A DNA stretch of 64,000 nucleotides, taken from contig JAFZQI010000016.1 of NCBI GenBank assembly GCA_017620475.1, positions 43,557 through 107,556 on the forward strand, in the 5' to 3' direction. A model generated the notes under the pieces. It was not told the DNA's origin. It worked only from the letters and a program-made list of their open reading frames with translations, and did no database searches. Position numbers and translations under genes: made by a program. Below are positions 25,029 to 33,700 of this stretch, in pieces. Positions within the stretch are counted from its first letter, which is position 1. Every line of letters starts with the position of its first letter. The stretch is from Clostridiales bacterium (GTDB lineage Bacteria; Bacillota; Clostridia; Saccharofermentanales; Saccharofermentanaceae).

Positions 25029-27652
25029 GCCGCACTTCCAATATCATCAGTAAGTATGCCAAGCGTACCGTGTTTGCCAACAAGGGACGCTCGATCCTTA
25101 CGCTGATAGGTATCATTGTGGCTACGATGATGTTCTGTATCGTATCATCGGCACATGTCAGTGCCATCGATATCCTGAGAAGTTTCGCAAGTGATGAATA
25201 TGGCAGATGGCATGTGGAAGCCTATACCATGACGTCAATGGATTACCAGAAGGTACTGAAGGATGAGCGCATCCGGGATGTGGCATTTATTCAGGAACTG
25301 GGCTATAACCGCGGGAGTTATACGGTATCGGTCGAAGAAGGCGATGAAGAGCGACTTCTGCTTCCGGAAACATATGAGTATTTTTTCGCGGCGATGAGCC
25401 CGAACTATGCGCAGCTTTGTAATCTTCCGGTCGTAAGGGGACGGCTTCCCGAAAATGACTCGGAAGCGATCATTTCTCTGGAAATGTTTTCGAACAGCAA
25501 AGAAACGCTGACCATCGGATCCGTTATTCAGATGGATATCTATGCCAGGTATTCGGAAGGCCACAAGGTAATGAATCTGCAGTACCTGATGCGTGACAAG
25601 ACGGGTGCGGTCGACGAACAGCTGTATCAGATCGGAACGCAGCGGCTAACGATTGTCGGTTATTTTGCCGTGCCGGAATATGCAAGATGGAAGAACTTTG
25701 CAGAAAACACAGTGCTGACACTGACTGACAGCGTAACTGCGGGAAGTGCCGTCAATGCCTATTTCGAACTTTATGATCCGGCAGAATATACGGCATTTGC
25801 CAAAGACCATTTCGAGAGCGAAGACGGCTGCCTTTATAACAAGGATTTTATCCGTATGGAAAATTCGGCTGACGATTCCCGCGTACACCGTACCATCGGT
25901 ATTATCTCCGCGGCGACGATCGGCATGATCGTTCTTCTGGCGGTCATGCTCATTTACAATTCCTTCTCCACCTCTTCTTCGGAGCGCGTACGTGCCATCG
26001 GCCTTCTGAAGTCTGCCGGAGCGACGAGAAAACAGGTGCGTGAGCTGATGCTCTCGGAGGCCTTCTACTATTCCATCATAGGTATTCCGATCGGCCTGGT
26101 TCTGGGACATATCAGCAGTTTCTTCCTTTTCCGCGCCCTCAATGAGATGAGCAGTAATGCTGCCAATTACTTTATCCTGAAGAATATCGAGCTGACATAC
26201 CGTCTCGGGTATCAGAATATCGTCGGCCCGATCGTACTGGCGCTTCTGACGATACTGGCGGCGGTGCTTCTTCCTATGGAACATGTCTCCAAGATATCGC
26301 CGATGGAGGCCGTACGTGCTTCGGGAAATTTCGCGGACGGCCGCAGCCGTAAAAGGGTCAGACGATGGACCACGAAGATATTCGGGTTTACCATCGCGCT
26401 TTCTCTGAAGAATTATTTCCGCTACAGGAGAAGATACAGAGCGACAGTCATCTCGATCATGGCCAGTGTTTTTATGATATTGTTTGCCAATATGATGGTC
26501 ACCTCCGTGAAATCGAATTATCAGGTTGAGGCCGATGAGCAGGACAACAACATCAGTTATATTCTATCAAGCGGAGATAAAGGATTTACGGGCGACGACC
26601 GTGCGATATACTATATGCTTTCCGAAGTGGAAGGCGTGACATCCAGCCGCATGGAATTCATCAAATATGAACTGATCGAACTGGCGTATTCGAATTTGAC
26701 CGAAGAAATCAGGGAGCAATTTATGATTGACCCTCCGAACGATTATGACAAAACATATCTCAATTCACCGGTCGTTTTCGTAGACGATGGAACCTGGAGA
26801 GAATTGTGCGAGAAGTCCAATATCGACCCGGAGCCTTTTTTGGAATACGGATCCAATGATTGTCTGATCAATAACACACTTAAGTCCTTCGATGATAACG
26901 GCAAGTATATCGGTCTTCAAGAGGTATTTAATGGACTCCCTCCGCATGTGAACGTAGAACTGGAGGAAGGTGAGAATAGCTACATCGTTATTGCAATGGT
27001 GCCGGTTGCGAGTGTAGATTGGAGAGAAGAACTCATGATCGATGATTCTTACATGCAGATCTATCTTCCCATGAGCCGGTTAGATTACTATCAGGTCGAC
27101 ACAACTCACGGCATCGAACTATTCCAGTTCGATGCGGTCAAACCGGTACGTGCGATGAACCAGATGAAAGAGATACTGCGGAACAACCTGTATCTGACGG
27201 ACAATCTGACGGATAACGGGATAGATGTACGCGCCCGCCGAGCGGTGAATTCGCTGGTACAGATCATCATGTACGGCTATGTCGCGATGTTAAGCTTCAT
27301 GTGTTTCCTCAATGTCATTATGACCGTAATCGGCAACATCGTTTTCAGAAGGAAAGAATACATTCTTATGATGTCGGTCGGTATGTCCAGAAAGACACTC
27401 TTCCGGATGGTCATATCGGAGAGCCTGGTCTATTTTCTGGAAAGCGCATTGCTTCTTCTGGCGATCCTTTTCGTTTCGGTCGGGCTGTCGGTTGTGGTCT
27501 TGCATGCGAATATCTATCAGTACATCCGGGTCCCGTACTTCCTGATCGTTCTGTTCCTGCATCTCTTTGTAGTCGTCTCTACAACGGCGATCGGACTCTC
27601 CCGCATCATGCGTGATGAGATCATCGAAGGTATCCGGAAAGAATATTATTGA
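25025..27652 (+). CDS. FtsX-like permease (BceB/MacB-type)
   Basis: An 875-residue permease with two FtsX cores. Helix 1 at about 20-42, extracytoplasmic region (45-285), helices around 290-315, 340-365 and 390-415, a repeat of helix plus extracytoplasmic domain (about 455-745), then three terminal helices (about 755-865). AIGLLKSAGATRKQVRELMLSEA and EYILMMSVGMSRKTLFRMVISES are the paired FtsX coupling segments. The size fits two-domain FtsX permeases; BceB itself has ten helices and one large loop, so this is a relative rather than an exact match. GAGGTGAT lies upstream. Confidence 0.92.
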   Translation: MSRTSNIISKYAKRTVFANKGRSILTLIGIIVATMMFCIVSSAHVSAIDILRSFASDEYGRWHVEAYTMTSMDYQKVLKDERIRDVAFIQELGYNRGSYTVSVEEGDEERLLLPETYEYFFAAMSPNYAQLCNLPVVRGRLPENDSEAIISLEMFSNSKETLTIGSVIQMDIYARYSEGHKVMNLQYLMRDKTGAVDEQLYQIGTQRLTIVGYFAVPEYARWKNFAENTVLTLTDSVTAGSAVNAYFELYDPAEYTAFAKDHFESEDGCLYNKDFIRMENSADDSRVHRTIGIISAATIGMIVLLAVMLIYNSFSTSSSERVRAIGLLKSAGATRKQVRELMLSEAFYYSIIGIPIGLVLGHISSFFLFRALNEMSSNAANYFILKNIELTYRLGYQNIVGPIVLALLTILAAVLLPMEHVSKISPMEAVRASGNFADGRSRKRVRRWTTKIFGFTIALSLKNYFRYRRRYRATVISIMASVFMILFANMMVTSVKSNYQVEADEQDNNISYILSSGDKGFTGDDRAIYYMLSEVEGVTSSRMEFIKYELIELAYSNLTEEIREQFMIDPPNDYDKTYLNSPVVFVDDGTWRELCEKSNIDPEPFLEYGSNDCLINNTLKSFDDNGKYIGLQEVFNGLPPHVNVELEEGENSYIVIAMVPVASVDWREELMIDDSYMQIYLPMSRLDYYQVDTTHGIELFQFDAVKPVRAMNQMKEILRNNLYLTDNLTDNGIDVRARRAVNSLVQIIMYGYVAMLSFMCFLNVIMTVIGNIVFRRKEYILMMSVGMSRKTLFRMVISESLVYFLESALLLLAILFVSVGLSVVVLHANIYQYIRVPYFLIVLFLHLFVVVSTTAIGLSRIMRDEIIEGIRKEYY

Positions 27653-27765
27653 TTTTCCGAAAAAACTTTCACTCCTTTTAGGTTCGCTTAAGGTTGGTGG
27701 GTCATAATGAACTCATAAAAGCAATGATGATTTCATTCAAACCCCCTCCAATACCCAAAAGAATT

Positions 27766-27792
27766 CCCGGTTCACCCGGGTTTTTCTTTTTT
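27766..27792 (+). terminator. Terminator after the ABC permease gene
   Basis: CCCGG (27766-27770), loop TTCAC, CCGGG (27776-27780) and a run of T residues interrupted by one C to 27792. It separates the BceRSAB-like operon from the convergent MBL gene. Confidence 0.7.
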
Positions 27793-27805
27793 GGAAGAAA
27801 GCGGA

Positions 27806-28498
27806 CTAGGATTTTGTGCCGGAGGGATTGAGCCATTCGTCGGCGCTGAACGGACGGCCGTGGGCCGACAGATAGTATTGGCATCCGAGATCGGTCAGCG
27901 CCTGCCAGGTACGCCCAAGCTGCGCTTCGTTATCGACGAAGACCGGTGCCAGAACACGTTTATTGAATTGTGCGGCATCTCCGATGAGGGCGGTATCTCC
28001 TATGTGAAAAGAAATGGAATCCTCCGTGTGCCCGGGGGTCATGAGAAGCCGGATATCCTTGCCGAGGAGCTCTTCGGCAATACTTTTAGTGAGGACCTCT
28101 GCGTTTTGACACGCTTCGTAGGGAATGAAGGCGGGGAGTTTGGGAACGATGCTTCCGGCGGCTCCGGCTTTCTTGATGTACGGGTGATCTTTGGAGGGGC
28201 GTTTGCAGGTGCCCTTCTTTACATAATCCAGACTATCCCTGATGCAGTAGACCGGACAGTTAAAGAGCATGGAGAAGTATTCGGCATTGCCTGCTGTGTC
28301 GCCATGGGCATGGGTCAGGAAGATCGCATCGATATCGAAGATAAAGTCTTTCTGCAGATTCTTCTCGATCGCATCGCGCTCGGAAAGAGGTCCCGCATCG
28401 ATCATGACGGCTTTGTCCTCAAACGTGACGCAGTAGTTGTGATACATCTTGGTTCCGATATCGAAGACCTGATATTTCCCGTTGCGGCTGATTAACAT
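27806..28498 (-). CDS. MBL-fold metallohydrolase
   Basis: A 230-residue metallo-beta-lactamase-fold hydrolase. The metal motif is FLTHAHGDTAGN, where the usual second His of HxHxDH is replaced by Thr. Further ligands are in LLMTPGHTEDSISFHIGDTALIGDAA, and the last His in YLSAHGRPFSADEW. It is soluble and lacks a signal peptide. The HAHGDT variant is found in glyoxalase II-like MBL proteins. The substrate cannot be told. AAGGACGG precedes the ATG. The VanY-like gene lies just upstream on the same strand (35 bases), so they may be cotranscribed. Confidence 0.85.
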   Translation of the reverse strand: MLISRNGKYQVFDIGTKMYHNYCVTFEDKAVMIDAGPLSERDAIEKNLQKDFIFDIDAIFLTHAHGDTAGNAEYFSMLFNCPVYCIRDSLDYVKKGTCKRPSKDHPYIKKAGAAGSIVPKLPAFIPYEACQNAEVLTKSIAEELLGKDIRLLMTPGHTEDSISFHIGDTALIGDAAQFNKRVLAPVFVDNEAQLGRTWQALTDLGCQYYLSAHGRPFSADEWLNPSGTKS

Positions 28499-28533
28499 GC
28501 TGCGACCGTCCTTCCTTTTTAATCCTCCGAATA

Positions 28534-29475
28534 TTATTCGTTGTATTCGTTGGGCATGAGCTGAGGCTTACCGTAGTATTCCTCCAGGGTCATGATGTTG
28601 TTCTCATACATTTCTGTGGCGACATCCACACCGACATAACGGAAGTGCCAGCCCTCTACACCATATCCGGTGATGTGGCCGTAATCCTGAGGATAGCGCC
28701 AAATGAAGCCGTATTCATGACCGTGCTCCAGGACCCATTCTCCTGCCCGTGTATACACGAAGTTGTCACGGATCTCCGGGTCGCTGCGGATATTGATATC
28801 CAGAGCCAATCCGAGAGGGTGCTCGGAACGTCCGGGGTAGGCATTTTTGCAGACGGCCTTATCCAGGCCTCTTCGGGGGATCGCGTTGTTGAAGCTTGCC
28901 GTCTGTGTTTCCCAGCTGCGGTACCCGGAGATCAGATACAGATCTTCACCGATATCGGCCATACAGGCATCGTGCATGGCTTCCCAGGCGGCAGCGGCTT
29001 CCGGACGAAGCTTCTGCGCATCGGAGTATTTGGCAACGACCAGTTCCGGTACATACCAGCTGGGACTTGCGTAGTATTTATTGACGAGTACGGCAATATC
29101 TGACGGGTCGGAGACGACCTCTGCGCGTACAGTACGGGGATCCACATAGCCGTTGTACCATACAGGACCGCCCTCGATGATGGGTTCGATATACTCCGGA
29201 ACAGGTGTCGGAGTGGGGGACGGGGTAGGTGTTTCCGTAGGTATCGGGATCGGAGTCGGCGTCGGGGTGTCCGTCGGTTCCGGCGTCGCAGTAGGCGCGA
29301 CTGTCCCGGATGATGTGCTCCCGCTTCCTTCCGCGTTGTTATCTCCGGAGGAAACTCCCCAGGAGGAAGTGCCGGAAAGCGTGGGTGAGGATGGCTTATT
29401 CTGACACGAGGTGCCGAGAACAGAAGTACAAAGTAAAGTTATAAGGAGGACGGCTGATAAAACGTCACGCTTCAT
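28534..29475 (-). CDS. VanY-type D-Ala-D-Ala carboxypeptidase, exported
   Basis: A 313-residue M15 peptidase that removes the terminal D-Ala from peptidoglycan stem peptides. The N-terminus is an export signal ending in LGTSC, a weak lipobox, so it may be a lipoprotein. A Thr/Pro-rich spacer (about 55-95) crosses the wall. The zinc-binding motif SEHPLGLALDIN, LISGYRSWETQ and the late EGWHFRYVGVDVA are the classic VanY/M15B elements, with the catalytic Glu/His region around HGYEYG-like HGHEYGFIWRYP. Such enzymes trim peptidoglycan and can lower vancomycin binding. A TATACT -10 box sits at 29526-29521 without a clear -35. Confidence 0.92.
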   Translation of the reverse strand: MKRDVLSAVLLITLLCTSVLGTSCQNKPSSPTLSGTSSWGVSSGDNNAEGSGSTSSGTVAPTATPEPTDTPTPTPIPIPTETPTPSPTPTPVPEYIEPIIEGGPVWYNGYVDPRTVRAEVVSDPSDIAVLVNKYYASPSWYVPELVVAKYSDAQKLRPEAAAAWEAMHDACMADIGEDLYLISGYRSWETQTASFNNAIPRRGLDKAVCKNAYPGRSEHPLGLALDINIRSDPEIRDNFVYTRAGEWVLEHGHEYGFIWRYPQDYGHITGYGVEGWHFRYVGVDVATEMYENNIMTLEEYYGKPQLMPNEYNE

Positions 29476-29598
29476 GAGAATACCTTTCTTTCGTTTCTTT
29501 TACATACTTTCACTTCATACAGTATAGCGCAGAACAAAGGCGGAATATGTTTCACTTTCGTTAAGTCACCGTGACGGGGTCTGCAAATGAAATACCTG

Positions 29599-29627
29599 TT
29601 GACTTCGAAGAGCCGCAGTTTTATAAT
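29599..29627 (+). promoter_or_regulatory. Promoter of the ribU riboswitch leader
   Basis: TTGACT (29599-29604), a 17-base spacer and perfect TATAAT (29622-29627). The transcript would start near 29634, a few bases before the FMN aptamer. Confidence 0.8.
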
Positions 29628-29640
29628 CTCGCTTGGAAAA

Positions 29641-29800
29641 CTTCAGGGCGGGGTGTAATTCCCCACCGGCGGTGATACATCCGAATCAGGACCGGCGTTA
29701 TATGCGAGAAGACACCGGAAAATGACGAAGAGATGTGAGCCCGCGAGCGAAGAGCTGAACCGGTGAGAATCCGGTGCCGACGGTAAAGTCCGGATGAAAG
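29641..29800 (+). ncRNA. FMN riboswitch (RFN element)
   Basis: The conserved blocks of the FMN aptamer are in order: CTTCAGGGCGGGGTG, CCCCACCGGCGGT, a variable stem, AGCCCGCGAGC, GGTGAGAATCCGGTGCCGAC and GTAAAGTCCGGATGAAAG. There is no terminator hairpin between the aptamer and the ribU ATG, and the ribosome site AGAGGTG adjoins the closing P1 stem, so control is probably at translation start: FMN binding would hide the site and shut off riboflavin uptake. Confidence 0.95.
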
Positions 29801-29811
29801 AGGTGATAAAA

Positions 29812-30528
29812 ATGTCTGAAAAAACCCATGAAAGTCAACTATCCCATTCTTCGCGCAAGCAGATGATCTACAAGATCACATTGACCGGCATTATGACGGC
29901 TTTGGCTGAAGTGCTTATGCTGCTGGAATTCCCGCTTCCGCTGATGCCGGGTTTCCTAAAGTACGACTTCTCCGACATCCCGGCGCTGTTTGCCGGATTT
30001 GCCTGCGGTCCGGTCGCGGGTATCGTGGTCGAGTTTCTGAAGAACCTGATCCACATGCCATTTACCGGAACCCAGTATATCGGTGAAGCTGCAAACTTCA
30101 TCTCCGGAAGCATCTTTGTTTTCGTAAGTGCGTACATCTTTTCGAAGTCCAGAAATAAGAAGGGTGTTATTCTTTCGCTTGCTGTCGGTACGGTTGCACT
30201 GACGATCGCTACACGCTTTGTCAACTACTTCTTCAGTCTCCCGCTTTACGAGAGCGTAATGGGATTCCCGACGGCAGCCGTCATCGGAATGTGCGACACG
30301 GCAAATCAGTTCGTTTCCATCAAAACGAAACTCGACGTCATCCTGATGACATTCGTACCTTTCAATCTCTTCAAGGGGATCAGTATCTCGATCATGGCAT
30401 TTCTTTGCTATCTGCCCCTTCAGCTGTTCTTTGAAAAGAAGAACAAGGAGATTGAAAAGGCGCCCGAAAGAGCGCCTGAAATGATGGCTGAAATTGAGCC
30501 TGAAAAAGAACTCGAAAAGGAGTTCTGA
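29812..30528 (+). CDS. ribU: Riboflavin ECF transporter S component RibU
   Basis: A 238-residue substrate-binding membrane subunit for riboflavin uptake by an energy-coupling-factor transporter. Six helices are visible, with typical RibU segments LTGIMTALAEVLMLLEFPLPLMPGFLKYDFSDIPALFAGFACGP (read in parts), EFLKNLIHM, and GEAANFISGS. The C-terminal tail after about residue 210 is an unusual Glu/Pro/Lys-rich run with an imperfect repeat. The ATG at 29812 with AGAGGTGAT is the natural start. The ATPase and T subunits are not nearby, as is normal for group II ECF systems. The FMN riboswitch upstream confirms the substrate. Confidence 0.95.
   Translation: MSEKTHESQLSHSSRKQMIYKITLTGIMTALAEVLMLLEFPLPLMPGFLKYDFSDIPALFAGFACGPVAGIVVEFLKNLIHMPFTGTQYIGEAANFISGSIFVFVSAYIFSKSRNKKGVILSLAVGTVALTIATRFVNYFFSLPLYESVMGFPTAAVIGMCDTANQFVSIKTKLDVILMTFVPFNLFKGISISIMAFLCYLPLQLFFEKKNKEIEKAPERAPEMMAEIEPEKELEKEF
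30503..30526 (-). terminator. Possible minus-strand terminator inside the ribU end
   Basis: On the minus strand AGAACTC-N6-GAGTTCT forms a seven-pair hairpin (30526-30507) followed by TTTT. It lies just after the nucleotidyltransferase stop codon, within the last codons of the convergent ribU. Confidence 0.4.
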
Positions 30529-31287
30529 TCAGCTGTCGAGACCTAAGATCTCCCGATAGTTCTCACAAACATCCTTGTAATTCTCCGGAGTACCGATATC
30601 GATACAGGTCCCCGGTGCGCGGAAGGCATACACATCCTTTCTTGTGTAAAGCCAGGAAGGGAAGTTGCCGGGGGCGTCCGGAGTATTGCCCTCGTCCAGA
30701 TACTGGCGGATCATGGGGATCGTCTCTTTGAGGTAAAAGTAAGTCGCATAGATTGCGACAGTCGAGCGCGGAAGCGAAGGCTTCTCGGCAAGATGGAGGA
30801 CTTTATTGTCCTCATCGAGAGTCGCTACGGCGAGCTTCTTGAGCTGCTCAACATCTTCCACATGGATCGCCACAAGCGTATCTTTCCGTTTCTCCATAAA
30901 GAAGTCGTACATATCACGGAGCTTGTAAGTAAAGAGGTTATCACCCGCAATGATCATCAGGTCTTCGTCAATGCCGAGCTGATCGATCACATACTGGATA
31001 TCGCCGATGGCTCCCAGCTTATTGAAATCATCCGTGGTGCCGTCATCGATCACCTCGAGAGGCAGAGAACGGGACGGGTTGTGCTCCTGAGCCCACTCTT
31101 CAAAATGCGAAGCGAAACGGTGGTTCGTTACCACAACGATCCGGGAAACATCCGGAAGCGTGTCGATCTGATCGACGATATAGTCGACCATCGCTTTAGG
31201 ACCAACGGGCAGAAGCGGCTTAGGTGTATTGATAGTCAGCGGATAAAGGCGTGTGGCATATCCGGCGGCAAGAATCAAAGCAATCAT
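30529..31287 (-). CDS. Sugar-phosphate nucleotidyltransferase
   Basis: A 252-residue enzyme of the glucose-1-phosphate thymidylyl/mannose-1-phosphate guanylyl transferase fold. MIALILAAGYATRLYPLTINTPKPLLPVG is the activated-nucleotide loop (read in parts), with NHRFASHFEEWA, LMIIAGDNLFTYKL (metal Asp), LAEKPSLPRSTVAIYATYFY and TCIDIGTPENYKDV. Family members make NDP-sugars; without a left-handed helix domain this is a short form. The ATG at 31287 with AGGAAAGGATG is preferred to an upstream start. A TGCACCC/GGGTGCA hairpin (31302-31319) sits just before the ribosome site. Its stop abuts that of ribU with no gap. Confidence 0.88.
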   Translation of the reverse strand: MIALILAAGYATRLYPLTINTPKPLLPVGPKAMVDYIVDQIDTLPDVSRIVVVTNHRFASHFEEWAQEHNPSRSLPLEVIDDGTTDDFNKLGAIGDIQYVIDQLGIDEDLMIIAGDNLFTYKLRDMYDFFMEKRKDTLVAIHVEDVEQLKKLAVATLDEDNKVLHLAEKPSLPRSTVAIYATYFYLKETIPMIRQYLDEGNTPDAPGNFPSWLYTRKDVYAFRAPGTCIDIGTPENYKDVCENYREILGLDS

Positions 31288-31639
31288 TTTACATCCTTTC
31301 CTGCACCCGAAAGGGTGCATCCGAAAGCCGAGAATACCGTATTCGTCCGCCCTCGGAAAGTACAGTCATATTTAGTCTATCTTATCAGAAAAAAACATAA
31401 AAATCTATTTAGAGATTATTTCGGTTCCGTGACAAAAGGACCGGCGAAAAAAGACATGCACTCTTGGAAGAAATGGTGGCGGGAAAGGGCAAAAACAGAT
31501 ATAATAGATGCATATAGAAAAGCACTGTAAACCAATGGATGGGGGTCCCCCTCCGAACATTGGGGCTTTTTTGCGTATAATCATATGAATCATCGATCCT
31601 GAAGCAGGAAAAATCGGAAATATAAAGGAGACGGAGATC
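31288..31639. other. 352-base intergenic region between divergent genes
   Basis: It holds the leader of the nucleotidyltransferase gene with a small TTTC-loop hairpin (31302-31319), then an AT-rich stretch (31370-31430) with no clear promoter hexamers. The right part holds a perfect TATAAT (31500-31505) and a hairpin with T-run (31532-31572) ahead of glmU. No reading frame with a ribosome site is visible. Confidence 0.5.
31532..31572 (+). terminator. Leader terminator/attenuator before glmU
   Basis: CCAATG (31532-31537) pairs with CATTGG (31558-31563), with an inner GGGGG/CCCCC stem, followed by TTTTTT (31567-31572). It lies about 20-60 bases after the predicted start from the TATAAT at 31500-31505 and 67 bases before the glmU ATG. 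It could attenuate glmU or end a short RNA. Confidence 0.65.
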
Positions 31640-33052
31640 ATGGAGCTTTGTGCAGTAGTCATGGCAGCAGGTGAAGGAAAACGTATGCACTCGAATCATT
31701 CGAAGGTCGTGCAGCTGGCAGCGGGCAAACCGCTCATCCGCTGGGTAGCGGAGGCACTGTCCGGAGTAGGTGCTACCGAACAGGTATATATCGTAGGACA
31801 TCGTCAGGAGGAAGTCAGAGAGGTCCTGGGTGAAGATGTCGCTTTCGTCTTTCAGGAGAAACAGCTTGGTACCGGGCATGCGGTAATGCAGGCCGCTCCT
31901 TTCCTCGAGGGAAGAAACGGATGCACGATCGTGCTGCCGGGTGATGCGCCGCTCATTACTTCCGAGACGATCTCCAAGGCTTTGGAGATGTTTGAGACGG
32001 GAGATTTCGGTGCGGTGATCATTACGGGTATTGCCCCGGATCCGAAGGGCTACGGACGTATCGTGAGAAACGACGACGGTAATGTGACCAAGATCGTGGA
32101 GGACCGTGACTGCAACGATGAGGAGAGAATGATCTGCGAGATCAACTCTTCGATCTACTGCTTCAAGACACCGCTTCTTCTGTCGGCACTCGGGCGCATC
32201 GATGCGAAGAATGCGCAGAAGGAATACTATCTGACGGATACCATCGAGATCCTCATTAAGGACGGACATAAGGTGGGCGCCTATATTGCGGATTTCGATG
32301 AGACCCGCGGCGTCAATGACCGTGTGCAGCTTCAGGAAGTTGGCAAGATGCTCAACAGAAGGACCTGCGAGAAACTGATGAGAGAAGGCGTACAGATCGT
32401 CGATACCGAAACCACCTGGATCGCAGATACGGTCAAGATCGGCAAGGATACCATCATCCTTCCGGGTTGTGTTCTTCTGGGATATACCGAAATCGGAGAT
32501 GAGTGCGAAATCGGTGAGAACTCCCGTCTGGAGAATGTCATCGTCGGCGACGGATCGACCATCGACCATTCGGTCGCTTCCGATTGTAAGGTCGGGAAGA
32601 ACTGCCGTATCGGGCCGTTTTCTCATCTGCGTCCGGATACCGTGCTTAAGGATAATGTCACCATCGGCGCATATGTGGAAGTGAAGAATGCCACCATCGG
32701 CGATTATTCCCGTGCCCGCCACCTTACCTATGTGGGTGATGCGAAGGTCGGCAAGAACGTGAACTTCGGCTGCGGTACCGTAACCTGTAACTACGATGGT
32801 ATGGATAAGACCTGGTGCGTCATCGGCGATAATGTATTTATCGGCGGTAACAGCAACCTGATCTCTCCGGTCACGCTTGAGGAGAATTCCTACATCGCAG
32901 CCGGTTCGACGATTACCGAGGATGTTCCGGAACTGGGTCTTGCCATCGCCAGATCCCAGCAGGTTGTCAAAGAGAACTGGGTCGCCAAGAAGAACCGCTC
33001 CCGTGCTTCGACAGTTATCCAGCCGGATAAGAAACGTACCAGCGGCATGTAA
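31640..33052 (+). CDS. glmU: Bifunctional GlmU: UDP-GlcNAc synthesis
   Basis: A 470-residue cytoplasmic enzyme that acetylates glucosamine-1-phosphate and then uridylylates it to UDP-N-acetylglucosamine for wall synthesis. The N-terminal uridyltransferase has VVMAAGEGKRMHSNHSKV, EKQLGTGHAVMQA, LPGDAPLI and ITGIAPDPKGYGRIV. The C-terminal left-handed beta helix shows repeated hexapeptides (from about residue 250) and the acetyltransferase segments GPFSHLRPDTVL, HLTYVGDAKVGKNVNFGCGTVTCNYDG and FIGGNSNLISPV. AAAGGAGACGG precedes the ATG. pth and mfd follow on the same strand; prs, often next to glmU, is absent. Confidence 0.97.
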   Translation: MELCAVVMAAGEGKRMHSNHSKVVQLAAGKPLIRWVAEALSGVGATEQVYIVGHRQEEVREVLGEDVAFVFQEKQLGTGHAVMQAAPFLEGRNGCTIVLPGDAPLITSETISKALEMFETGDFGAVIITGIAPDPKGYGRIVRNDDGNVTKIVEDRDCNDEERMICEINSSIYCFKTPLLLSALGRIDAKNAQKEYYLTDTIEILIKDGHKVGAYIADFDETRGVNDRVQLQEVGKMLNRRTCEKLMREGVQIVDTETTWIADTVKIGKDTIILPGCVLLGYTEIGDECEIGENSRLENVIVGDGSTIDHSVASDCKVGKNCRIGPFSHLRPDTVLKDNVTIGAYVEVKNATIGDYSRARHLTYVGDAKVGKNVNFGCGTVTCNYDGMDKTWCVIGDNVFIGGNSNLISPVTLEENSYIAAGSTITEDVPELGLAIARSQQVVKENWVAKKNRSRASTVIQPDKKRTSGM

Positions 33053-33130
33053 GAATATGACGAGTGACGGAACATGCTTTTCGGCAAGATACGAAACAAA
33101 GATAAAAACGATTCAGACAAAGGGAATAGT

Positions 33131-33700
33131 ATGTGGTTGATCGTCGGTCTGGGAAATCCGGGCAAGCAATATGACTGCACCTGGCATAACTGCGGTTTCA
33201 TGACGCTGTCGGTCCTGGCGCAGAAATACAACATCAAAATCGATAAACTCAAGTGGAAGGGCGAATACGGAAGAGGTACGATCAAAGGAGAAGACTGTAT
33301 CCTTTTGCGTCCGCATACCTTCATGAACCTGTCGGGACAGAGCGTGGTCGAAGTGATGCGCTTTTTCAAGATCCCTCTGGACCGCCTGATCGTGGTCTAT
33401 GACGATATCGATATCGCAAGAGGGAAGATCCGCGTGAGATCCAGCGGTTCGGCCGGGACACATAACGGCATGAAGTCCGTGATCTACTGCCTGGAATCCC
33501 AGGAGTTTGCACGCGTGAGGATCGGATGCGGACCGGTTCCCGAGCACTGGAACCTGGCCGATTTCGTGCTGTCTTCGATTCCGAAAGAGGAACAGGAAAC
33601 GATGTACCAATCGTTTGAAGAAGGAGTCAAAGCCATCGAAGATATCCTTGATGGTAAGCCGATCCCGGGAGGGAGAAACCGGGGCGGAGGCCAGGCATGA
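33131..33700 (+). CDS. pth: Peptidyl-tRNA hydrolase
   Basis: A 189-residue hydrolase that frees tRNA from stalled peptidyl-tRNA. Family motifs: MWLIVGLGNPGKQYDCTWHNCGF with the catalytic His, LLRPHTFMNLSGQSV, IVVYDDIDIARGKIRVRSSGSAGTHNGMKS and FARVRIGCGP. I chose the ATG at 33131 because Pth normally starts at this point; an upstream in-frame ATG at 33074 adds 19 charged residues and has a weak site. Its stop overlaps the mfd start. Confidence 0.95.
   Translation: MWLIVGLGNPGKQYDCTWHNCGFMTLSVLAQKYNIKIDKLKWKGEYGRGTIKGEDCILLRPHTFMNLSGQSVVEVMRFFKIPLDRLIVVYDDIDIARGKIRVRSSGSAGTHNGMKSVIYCLESQEFARVRIGCGPVPEHWNLADFVLSSIPKEEQETMYQSFEEGVKAIEDILDGKPIPGGRNRGGGQA

Noticed and set aside
29565..29575. Palindrome GTCAC-C-GTGAC between vanY and ribU
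   Set aside because: It is short, does not overlap a recognisable promoter and has no second copy nearby, so I do not call it an operator.
33074..33130. Upstream start for peptidyl-tRNA hydrolase
   Set aside because: It would add 19 charged residues ahead of the conserved MWLIVGLGNPG start and has a weak ribosome site.
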